Assembly: GCA_036924285.1 (NCBI GenBank)
Contig: JAYKYS010000008.1
Coordinates: forward strand, 13,005,001 to 13,069,000
Direction of reading: 5' to 3'
Length of the DNA stretch: 64,000 bases
DNA from: Asterella californica
Taxonomy: Eukaryota > Streptophyta > Marchantiopsida > Marchantiales > Aytoniaceae
Position 1 is the first letter of the stretch; each line of letters starts with the position of its first letter. Below are positions 11,374-21,103 of the stretch, one piece after another. Position numbers and translations under genes: made by a program. Under the pieces are notes generated by a model. The model searched no databases and was not told the DNA's origin. It was given only the letters and a program-made list of their open reading frames with translations.

Positions 11374-11799
11374 ATGAATGTTCAAGAGAAGTCGGTCCAA
11401 GAGGAGAAATTTGTGGATGCTTTTGAGACACCAGAGGCAGAGAACAACGAGGACCCTAAATGCGTGCCTTATCACTGGAAGTACTCGCAAGGTGATGATG
11501 TTCGTTGGGCTATGATGTACGTAGAATACATATCGCGAAGTCTGTTAGATATGAAGCACGAACTCACAGTAGCGGCTAGTCAGACGTCGAACGAGCAGAA
11601 GATGACCGAGTTGATAGAACGTTTGAAAGATTTGAACAAGATAGCGAGTACTGAAACAGATAAAGCGCACAACCATATTTACAACTTACAAACCGCAGTG
11701 GATGTCATGTTTTCAATGAAATGGATGATACTTCACAACCAAGGATCATCGTGTTGTAGCTCAGACGTAGATCCATACGAGTTACCAGACGAGTTATGA
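11374..11799 (+). CDS. Small unknown ORF inside the MULE, possibly frameshifted
   Basis: The ATG at 11,374 opens 141 codons and ends at TGA 11,797. The product is acidic, with a likely helical or coiled-coil stretch around EQKMTELIERLKDLNKIAS, and has no motif I recognise. It lies just inside the left arm and is transcribed away from it, as a second gene would be in a two-gene MULE. Another frame continues the same codon style past the stop, with ALPVESDVMIPSFLDGNRSW up to TAG at 11,915-11,917. One frameshift near 11,760-11,800 therefore probably truncates a protein of about 180 residues. Function is unknown. It is far less damaged than the transposase nearby. Confidence 0.45.
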   Translation: MNVQEKSVQEEKFVDAFETPEAENNEDPKCVPYHWKYSQGDDVRWAMMYVEYISRSLLDMKHELTVAASQTSNEQKMTELIERLKDLNKIASTETDKAHNHIYNLQTAVDVMFSMKWMILHNQGSSCCSSDVDPYELPDEL

Positions 11800-12410
11800 G
11801 AGCCCATACGCAGAAGGTGCTTTGCCTGTAGAATCTGATGTCATGATACCAAGCTTTCTGGATGGAAATCGCAGTTGGGTTCGAGTACATTCTAATCTGA
11901 TGACTGTACGTCGCTAGAAGCTGATTTATATGTTGTTAATTTGAAATGATTACTCGAGAATTGAACGTGAAACTTTGTTTCCCGAGGAAGAGAATCTCTG
12001 CTCACTGTGGGGACAATGCAGTGGGTTCACGAAATGATGTCGTGAACCCGGTGTCGTGCTGATCCAAAGAGTTTTCTCCCCTGTTTGTCTACAGTTGATT
12101 GCGCTCATTTCGGTCTCTCCTTAAGCTATCAAACTTTGAGGCATCTTGTTCATTTCAGTTATGGAACCTTTTGTTGTTGTTGTCGTGTGATGGTATGGTG
12201 TTTATGAATCAGATGGAGACTTCCTTGGCTTTAGGGAAGAAGTGTGTGTGTAGATACTTATGAAACTAGAGTGTATATGTAGACCATCCAATCGTTGAAT
12301 CCAAAGCGAAGTAATTGTTGAATAAACAGAAGAGACAATTTATGTATGACTGAAATCCTCTCTTGAAGTTTTAAATTCTCTGTATTGCAGAAACAGTTGA
12401 TCGTATCCTC

Positions 12411-12520
12411 TGGCATTGAAGATGTATGCTGTGACTATGGCATTCAAGATGTGTACTGTGACCTATGGCATTCAAGATGTATATTGTCTCCTATGGCATT
12501 CAAGATGTGACTACTCGGTC
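12411..12520. repeat. 28-base tandem repeat, four units
   Basis: The core TGGCATTCAAGATGT (first unit TGGCATTGAAGATGT) starts at 12,411, 12,438, 12,466 and 12,494, giving spacings of 27, 28 and 28 bases. The bases between cores are similar but not identical. Confidence 0.85.
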
Positions 12521-13963
12521 CGTAATTAATCTGCTTTCTATGTAAATTTGTTGTGCTGGTTATGGAAGAGTAGTATTAAGAAGGTCGAGGACAGTTGTCC
12601 TTACGTCTAGGTAGAATATTATATCGAAGGAGGTATTTTTCACTTTGAAGAGGGTGATCCGCAGACAATTGTCCCAACTGCTGGGGTAACTGGGTGTGAA
12701 AAGAGTTGTCATTCCTAGTGAGGTTGAGTTTTCTCTGTGTACTGTAAACTACAAGAGTCGGGGTTTACCGGTTTGATCGTTGTGCAAACAGACTGTTGTC
12801 ATCTTCACAGCAGACGAGAAAAAACATGCACAGCGTTGACGAGGTATGGCGTGAATCTCCTTGCTGGATGAGAGGCTTCACAGTGAAAAACAGATAGTTC
12901 TCTTGTAGGCAGAAATTTTCCATTGTGCTGTTTTCCCCGTCATGGTGCGAGTTCAGTGATGACTTCGAACCCGTATAATTTGGAGTATGATTTGGAGTCA
13001 CACACGCGCAACTTCTGAACTTCGTGAAGTAGTATAGAAAGGTAAACCAGCAGCTGATCATCTTCTGAGTTTCGGACCTCCTATCATCTTACGATAACAG
13101 ATTACAGAGGGAGAGCGCTGCACACTGACGTTATGGTTCACTTTAGATAAAGCACCACGAGACCGAAGTCACACGTTCTCTTTACTGGTATATGCCTTCC
13201 TTCCCTCACCGCACACCACCTCATTTAGTACACAATTAACTCCAGTGTCAAATATCTGATATTCCTGTGATTCGTGGGTAGTGAATCCAGTCTTACCAGT
13301 ACAGACTTTCTATGATGAAGCAAGAATCATAAATTGGTTGGAAAGAATCCTCAAAAGGCTCAGAGATATCCATCGGTGCTCGAGTTTCTCAAAGCTCCTC
13401 CAACGTTACGGCAGAGGAAATACTTGGGGACACGGAAGCAGACCGTGATTTGGGAAACCATTCAGACTGTAGGTTGAAAATAGGATCGAGATGTAACTCG
13501 TTAATCAGTACATATAGAGAGTACGGTCAGGACATGGAGACTGAGATATGTGAAAGCAATGACTTAATAGATAGTTGGAAAGATTGGAAGGTATACTCTT
13601 CAAATTGCAGGGACAGCGAGAAAGCAATTTTAGGATGATGATGTTTATTTATCGCAATGTTGGTATTACCTTCAGCACCTTGCAAATTAAATTAAAAATA
13701 AAATATGACGAAAAGAGATTGTATTGTAATTTACGAACGAATGATGCTAATGGATTCTATTTTTCATATATATAAAATTAATATCGTTTATATAGCTTGT
13801 CCAGATCATTCATTTCTGATAGAAGTGCACCTTCTTCCTTGCAGAATCCGCGTAGCACAAGTTCCTTGTAGTAACAAGTTTCGTCTACATTAACTTAAGT
13901 CCTTATATTAAATGTAGCACGTAATGTAATTTTAGAGTCCATACCTAGAGCTCTCATGTATAT

Positions 13964-14375
13964 GCTATGTCTATCCTACTGGCAGAATATCGTCTCATAC
14001 TGAGATACTTGAAAATTCGTCTTCCGCTACATAATGCTCTCAAAGGTACCCCAAATAGATTATCCGTAGCGTTTGCGGTTTTTTCAAACTTAACAGAACG
14101 AGCTAGAATTTTGAAAATATGGTTTGTATGCTATGTCTATCCTACTGGCAGAATTTCGTCTCATTGTGAGATACTTGAAAATTTGTCTTCCACTACATAA
14201 TGCTCTCAAAGGTACCCCAAATGGATTATCCGTAGCGTTTGCGGTATTTTCAAACTTATCAGAACGAGCTGGAATTTTGAAAATATGGTTTGTATGCTAT
14301 GTCTATCCTACCGGCATAATATCGTCTCATTCTGAGATACATGAAAATTCGTCTTCAAAAAAGTATCCCAAATGG
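13964..14375. repeat. 166-base tandem repeat, about 2.5 units
   Basis: The marker GCTATGTCTATCCTAC begins at 13,964, 14,130 and 14,296, an exact period of 166. Two full units differ by a few substitutions; the third breaks off near 14,375 after GAAAATTCGTCTTC. Overlapping reading frames on the plus strand repeat the same peptide (GTPN-LSVAFAVFSNL) only because of the array; I do not regard it as coding. Confidence 0.9.
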
Positions 14376-15716
14376 TGCGTGATGATTCAAGAGGTCTTTA
14401 AAGATCTTTTATCCTGGTGCTTTTCCAAGAGAAGAAATTAATTAATTGCTACAACTTAAGTTGAATACATTTGCATGTGCATGTTTCCTTCTACGCTATT
14501 TGTCCTATGTGCACGTATATACTACTTGTGTACTTAACATACAAACATATCATTTTAGTAAAAGTGACATTCACTCCAGGAGAGCTGCAAGTGCAAATAT
14601 TCGCACAACAGTGTGTCATTTCTGGTGAGTGTGAACCCATTACGAAAATTGATTTCCCTGCAACGCATATTCCAATATAATACAGTTTACTATAGATTTG
14701 AGGTTTCTGGAATTATTGTAGCGCTTCCTCTCCGTCCCTAAATTTTATTCGTCTCTCCAAAAAGCAGAGAGGGCACCGCACCACCACATATCGAGAACAC
14801 TCTCCCGGCTTTGGTTGCTTACATCGTCGATAGCACGTCAAGGCCATAATTTGAAAACCACTCGTCATGAAGAGATATGAAGAACAGTCTAACAAGACGT
14901 CTTCTTATATTACCTATTAAACTAAAAAAGGACTAGGTAGTCCATTAATAATAGTTTTATATAAAAATTACTTTTTTCAATAAGGGGTTTCATACTTGGA
15001 ACGTTTTGAATAGATTTTGCGCAGACGTGGTTGCAGATACGATGGACATCATAGATTCAGGCCCATTTGTAGACTTCAACGAAAGTTTGTTTTGAATGTG
15101 ATGATGTCTGCTAATATCAAAGGATGAATGCAAGGGCACCTCCGACGTTGTGTTGTTCCAGGTTGCCACTTCGAGGTTTGAAAGTTCACATTTTTCATAT
15201 CATCATATTGTCAGTACCGATAATTCAGTCCGATAATTCATACAGTAATTCTGAAACGAACGTCACAAGTAAGAAAACCTGGACTTCTACTTAGGTACAA
15301 TTTATTGCTGAAGAATGGTATGCGTTCCCATTTGAACGCCAACGTTCTCTATAGAGAACAATATATAGTTATCATCTATAAACTTCTATTCTGATCTACC
15401 AGTATCCACAGCTAGAATTTAGGATTCTCTTAGGGTATCTGGGAGTAGCCTCCACATTCCTGTCTACCGTAATATGAAACTGAAACCTAGCTTGTTATAT
15501 ACTCGCTGCAACTACTACTGAAATGAAGGCTGTAACCATCGTCGTGTAATGGATCCTATGATACGTCGAGGTAAAACCGGAAGTAATCTGATGACTTTCC
15601 CAGGGTGTTGCATCTGCTCTTGAATGCCATGTCCACCAGTGATCTACACGACGCACACAGGAAAAATATTACTGTAGGTGAGGTGGATATTCATGTAGTA
15701 CCAATATTTACAGAAT

Positions 15717-15911
15717 GTCATTGACAGGAGTTGAACCTGCAATACCCTCACCAGTTGAGGTCAACGACCCTAACCCCTAAACCCACTCGCCACCCCCCTT
15801 AAAACTCATACCTTAAACCCACCCGCCACCCCCACAAAGTGCCCCTTCTAGTCCCTAATTCTCCTAGACGGACCCTTACAAGTCATATAGTAAACCCCAC
15901 CCGCCACCCCC
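15717..15911 (-). repeat. tRNA-like sequence with three repeats of its A-box region
   Basis: Read on the minus strand, 15,797-15,717 contains GGTTCAACTCC, a perfect B-box and T-loop, with a T-stem GCAGG/CCTGT. It is preceded by GGTGGCGAGTGGGTTTAGG, close to the A-box and D-arm of a leucine-type tRNA with one base missing. The acceptor stem does not pair, so this is not a working tRNA gene. The A-box block (AAACCCACYCGCCACCCCC on the plus strand) occurs three times, at 15,779-15,797, 15,815-15,833 and 15,892-15,911. This fits a tRNA-derived SINE or a rearranged tRNA relic. Confidence 0.45.
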
Positions 15912-16025
15912 ATGTGATACCACTAGACGGTCCCCCAGCTACACTACTGCAAAACTACAGCAATACAGCCAACACAATAATTACAATAATTACAAAGTGA
16001 CAGATGTATAAACAACAATAGCATC

Positions 16026-18499
16026 CTAACGCAAAAGATCAACAGGACCAGAGTTCGTCCACGTAGCTTGTTGTCTAGTAGAATTCAAAGCATGAATGCA
16101 ACTGTTAACTCGCAGTGAAAAAAATTTCATGCACTTCTTGAACCGCTGAAGAAACATAGCATTGTCTGCTTCTCGGAGAAGGACTCTTTCACTGCTTCTC
16201 ATTATGGTTCTCAACTCCTCGATGATAACCTCAACAAGGGAATTGCCCATCTCATGCTCAGAGTCTTCTGAACGAATTCCGTCTTCAGTGGCAAAGTCTA
16301 CTGGTTCTTCAAACCATGGAACTGAACTTGCAGCAATCGTCTCTAGGTCAAATAGTGACCCAACAGCTCCAAACTGTAACAAAGGATACTCATGTCTACA
16401 ATAAATGGAGACGAAAACTGGAAATCCAGGACTTATCTGTGAATACGCTTGTACAAGATGTTTGCATAAAAAATAAGGATCATTGAGAAAGCTCGGACAA
16501 CTACATACCCATTTTGAAGTGCTTACCTCATGCCGGACATGTGCATCAGAACTCACCTTCGCTTCTAAGCACTTCTTCCAAGTGAGACCAAAGTCTCGCC
16601 ACACGAACGAAGGGAAGAACCGTCCGTTCTCCATTTGCTGCACCTAGATCTGCAAGTTTTGCACCAAAGTACCTGCTAAAATTTCGCACAATCTATCGAG
16701 CCGTGGTCTATTACACGAATACTTGTAATCATACTTCAACTTCCGTCAATGCGACTCGATGATATTTGTTGTTCGAGAAAGACAAAGAACAGGTTTTGAA
16801 GACCTGGCGAAAAGTACCCACCTATCTGGACGATACCACTCATTCCAGAGATAACTCCAAAGGTGAACAAGGTTCCTTGAGAAACACCAACCATAAGCCT
16901 CACGCACTGAGTCTCTGCTCCTCAGCCGAGTAGAAGACTCCACGTGCAACAAGAATCATATGATGTCTATTGAAATGGTTAGTGAACCAAGTGTTAATAT
17001 CCCGCTTCAAGTCTAATGGGGCAATATGACCCGGAACTTCTAAGGTGGAATGTGTCCAATCTGAGTCAATAAAGTCGAACAACGAACTAGCAGCGTTAGC
17101 ATCATATGGGTGTACATTACGCTTTATCAGTCGTAATCGTGTGTCGACAGCCGCTTGTGCATGACGCAAGCATAATTGCACATAACTTATAGCAAATACA
17201 ATCTGCAAAGCTCGTATCTGACCTAGATCCTTATCTGTTAAGAAAAATGTCGGTTTCAACCCACGCTCCAGAACCGCCTGAAACCAACGGATTAGCACTG
17301 AGATGCGAATGCGTTCTCTTTCTCCTTGGGAGCTGCAATTCTTATCTTTCTCAAAGTACTTTCTGCTGTAGAACATATATTTTAAAGGTAAGCCAAAACC
17401 GCCTATTCGCATTCAACGCGAAGAGCTCGAACCTAACAGCATTAGTTTTAAACGTGCTGTCGATTATAACCTTTGTTACCTTTCTGGCATTTGAAAAAAA
17501 TGGAGTAATGAAAGCAAACACACTATAACTGTCATCATTCTCATAAACAATTGGAGAGAACCCAGTCTGACTGTATTTCTCGCTCCCTATCGACTCGTGG
17601 GCAGATGCCAACTGGTCAGAGACGTTTTTGATGTACGTGCTAACTAAAATCTTAGCAAAATGGTAGTTTACCTGACTATGAGTGACAAAAGCAGGATCTA
17701 TAAGCTTCTCCATACATAATGCTCTATACAACTCTGTTTTTCAGTAAGAAGAATGCACAGCTTGATTCAAATATTCGATGGCAGCAGCAGATATAGCACA
17801 ATCACGAAAAGAAGGACGATAGCAACATCCATGAGAACATAGATGTTGACGGACAAGCACACATGTTTTCTGCAAGAGATCTATGTCCACCTTCATACTG
17901 TCTTTATATGGAAAACGTCCTATCGCTTTTTGTTTACCTGGCTGTCTCGCATGGGAGCTATCATCATCGACTGGTCTTCTCCAAGCTGCACGATCATCTC
18001 GTAAAATACACCAAAGCGAGGCGGAACAGCGATCACTCGATGTAGAAGCTCGGACATACTGGACTTCCCAGTAATAGTCCGACCCGCATTCGAGGTCGAG
18101 TTTCAAAACATCTTTCACAAACTGCTCACATGTCTCTTCGATATTCTCCTTAACGCTTATCTCGTTGTTAGACTTTGCTTGCGCAAACAGCACATCATCG
18201 AGCTGGACTCGAATCCTCGTGCTGACGGTGCCGACACCGTCATCTTCATCATCAAACACTTCACTTAACACATCTAACAAATTATCAAGTTCACAATTAA
18301 CACTCTCCATTATCTCCTCTATGCCCTCTATCTCGTCATTATTTTCAATCAAGACGTCCTTACCACCACATCAGTTGCAACGCTTAAACTGACGAATCTC
18401 GATGAGATTCGCAACATTCTGTTCGTGCATGAACTCGCGCATTGGTAGAGTTCTGTTACATCTCGAACAGGTTTTTACCTCAATGTTTAGATCTGTCAT
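16026..18499 (-). pseudogene. MULE transposase, broken
   Basis: The start ATG is at 18,499. Reading leftwards there is a Cys pair finger (CSRCNRTLPM then FKRCN-stop-CGGK) and an acidic stretch. The MULE core follows with VIIDSTFKTN (first catalytic Asp), FFLTDKDLGQIRAL (second Asp) and QLCLRHAQ (the C-x2-H motif of MULEs). After the core come ESH-stop-RKLKYDY and a C-terminal SWIM finger, WVCSCPSFLNDPYFLCKHLV. Stops occur at 18,371-18,373, at 17,741-17,743 and at two points between 16,644 and 16,750. Frames change near 17,351-17,412 and 16,900-16,952. The intact family cuts and pastes the element by binding its inverted ends; this copy cannot be translated whole. Confidence 0.9.
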
Positions 18500-18559
18500 C
18501 ACGTTCTATCAAGACAACTCAAGGTGCATAACGTTCTAGCAAGACAACTCAAGGTGTAT

Positions 18560-21103
18560 ATACCGTAAAGATCACTGATGCACCACGGACAATTTCTAAA
18601 CTCGATCCAAGAAAGAGCTAGATATCTACGTACCTTAATTCATCGAAGAGCAATTCCACTCAGCACGGTCGATTCATCACGACCAAGAATGAGCAATCAC
18701 GTCCAGAACAAGCTGCACGCCACACACTCGAGCACCGAACACCGAACAGTCGAGCACCGAACACCGAGCATGCCACGAGCAGACGAGCATCGAACACAGA
18801 GAATATCGAGAGCTCGCACCGATCTTACCGAGAGCGAGCCAGCAACAGACGAGCAACAGTCGAGTAGCAGAAGAGCAGAAATATATCGAGCAGGAAAAAC
18901 CCTAATCAGATCTCACCACCGAGAGCACCAACGAGCACCACCACCGAATGAATAGCAGCAAGACAGCCGAGATCGCGTCTAAATCGCGCACCGATACCAC
19001 ACCACAACCGTAATCTGATTGCACCGAGGCAATCAACGAGCACGAGCACTGATCCAACCACCGAGAGCACCAACGAGCACCGATCTCACCATCGAGCAGA
19101 AATATATCGAGCAGGAACACCGAGCATCGAATCGCACAGATCGCACCCACAGACGAGCACCGAACACAAAGAATACCGAGAGCTCACACCGATCTCACCG
19201 AGAACGAACCAGCAACAGACGAGCAACAGTCGAGTAGCAGAAGAACAGAAATATATCGAGCAGGAACACCGAGCACCGAATCGCATAGATCGCACCCACA
19301 GCGAGCACCAGACGAGCAACGGGAGCAGCAGTCTAGCAGAATAGCGAGCAACACGAGCAACAGCAGCATCAGTCTAGTAGAATAGCGAGCAAGACGACCA
19401 ACAGCAGCAGCTCGAGCACTGACAACCGAGCACCGATTGACCGCGGGTATATCTTAAACCACCGAGCACCGACAGCACCACCGAGAACTAAAAACGCAGA
19501 TTTACGATTTAGAGCACCACCGGTCCGCACCACCCAAGCATGAGCCAAGTATTCGTGCGAGAGACGAGAAGCAATGGCTGCAACATTCAACGACCACCGG
19601 ACAGCAGCAGCAAGACAGCCCAGACGAGCAAAAAGAGACTCGCAATGAGGACAAGAAGCAGTAGTCGAGAAGGAGGACCAGCGAGCAGCAGCGTGCTCCA
19701 CCAGCAAGACAGCCACCGAGAAGCACGACACGAGCAGCGAGGACCAGCAGGAGACAAGAAGCAGCAGCCGATCGATTAGCACCAAGTCCTAAACCGATCA
19801 CGCCGAGCACAACCACCGAGAGCACCACCGAGCACCCCCAGCACGGAAAACACGGACCGCACGAAGATCTGCAAGCAGCAGCCGACAAGGAGAACCAATA
19901 GCTCTTGACGACCACCACCGACCACCGACCACGACCACCACTGAAATCCGATTGCACCGAGGCAAAACCCTAATCCGATCCCACCACCGAGAGCACCAAC
20001 GAGCACCACCACCGAATGAATAGCAGCAAGACAGCCGAGATCACGCCTAAATCGCACACTGATATCACACCACAACCGTAATCCGATTGCACCGAGGCAA
20101 TCAACGAGCACGAGCACCGATCCAACCACCGAGAGCACCAACGAGCACTGATCTCACCACCGAGAGCACCAACGAGCACCGATCTCACCACCGAGAGCAC
20201 CAACGAGCACCACCACCGAATGAATAGCAGCAAGATAGCCGAGATCACGCCTAAATCGCACACTGATATCACACCACAACCGTAATCCGATTGCACCGAG
20301 GCAATCAACGAGCACGAGCACCGATCCAACCACCGAGAGCACCAACGAGCACTGATCTCACCACCGAGAGCACCAACGAGCACCGATCTCACCACCGAGA
20401 GCACCAACGAGCACCACCACCGAATGAACAGCAGCAAGACAGCCGAGATCACGTCTAAATCACGCACCGATACCACCACCGAGCACCACCACCGAGGAAT
20501 GGGAGGAATGCGAGAGCACCACTGAGGATTACTCGACCAAGCGACCACATCGAACACCGAGCACCGAGAACGGACCGAACGAGCACCAAATGTGAGAGCA
20601 GCACCGATGAAACCGAACATCACCGAGGAATGCAAACCCAACATCGACGAGAGCGAACACCGAGAACACTGAGAGCTCGCAACAACGAATGCGAGAGCGA
20701 CGAGCGAGAATGCGAGCGATGAACGAATGCGAGAGCAACAGCGACGAGCGAGGTCGACCTAACCCTAACGACCACGACGTCCACGTAAATGCTACTACCC
20801 GTGGCACCACTAGACCACGTAAAGACGTCTACCACGACTTGGTAAACGCGTCTACCTCGACCTCGTAAACACCTCGACCGTGATAATGCGTCTACGACGA
20901 TCACGTAAACTTCACGACCACGTAAGGACCACGACCACAACCACAACCACATCGCACCTCGATCGTGATGCAACCACGTCACGACGGCGATGGCGACCAC
21001 GTCTCGACGGCAACCTCTGACTGTACTTACCACATTTAACTCCGGCGTGCCAACATGGCATTAATTGGACACATTGTGACACGACTGGACGGTCCGATTA
21101 TAA
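18560..21103 (-). repeat. Right inverted arm of the MULE, expanded by internal tandem repeats
   Basis: This arm is built almost wholly from CACCGAG, GAGCACC and CAACGAGCAC units, the inverted counterpart of the GCTCG/TGCTC units in the left arm. It ends in the matched terminal sequence at about 21,015-21,103. Larger repeats include a block of about 110 bases near 18,785 repeated near 19,155, and the 204-base array listed next. Reading frames of 60-220 codons on both strands are low in complexity and are not called as genes. Confidence 0.65.
19982..20460. repeat. 204-base tandem array in the right MULE arm
   Basis: The marker CGAATGAATAGCAGCAAGA begins at 20,013 and 20,217, and again at 20,421 with one substitution, an exact period of 204. 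A fourth related copy lies apart near 18,944. The nearly identical units point to recent unequal exchange or slippage. Confidence 0.88.

Larger units (their letters stand above)
11918..15716. other. MULE interior without recognisable genes
   Basis: Between the small ORF and the transposase tail no reading frame carries a recognisable domain. The stretch is moderately AT-rich and holds two tandem arrays that are listed separately (12,411-12,520 and 13,964-14,375). The remainder shows no transposon motifs. Confidence 0.4.
10533..21103 (-). mobile_element. Mutator-like DNA transposon (MULE) with repeat-expanded inverted ends
   Basis: The left end GATTATAAGGACCGTCTAGT matches, as an inverted copy, the right end around 21,076-21,103 (TATAATCGGACCGTCCAGT on the minus strand). 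The match runs on for about 100 bases through GTGTCAC and TTAATGC and then turns into G/T-rich repeats on the left and A/C-rich repeats on the right. Between them lie a MULE-type transposase pseudogene on the minus strand and a small plus-strand ORF. The arms are very unequal, about 0.75 kb on the left and 2.5 kb on the right. No clear 8-10 base target duplication is visible at the proposed ends, so the exact limits are uncertain. Confidence 0.72.

Noticed and set aside
10596..11490. Long overlapping reading frames on both strands (up to 225 codons)
   Set aside because: They arise from the G/T-rich repeats of the left MULE arm, have biased low-complexity composition and occur in all frames.
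15765..15785. Telomere-like CCCTAACCCCTAAACCC
   Set aside because: Only about two irregular units occur, inside the tRNA-like repeat; there is no array.
18578..21033. Many reading frames of 60-224 codons in the right MULE arm
   Set aside because: They are by-products of CACCGAG-type repeats; the same peptide recurs with the 204-base period.
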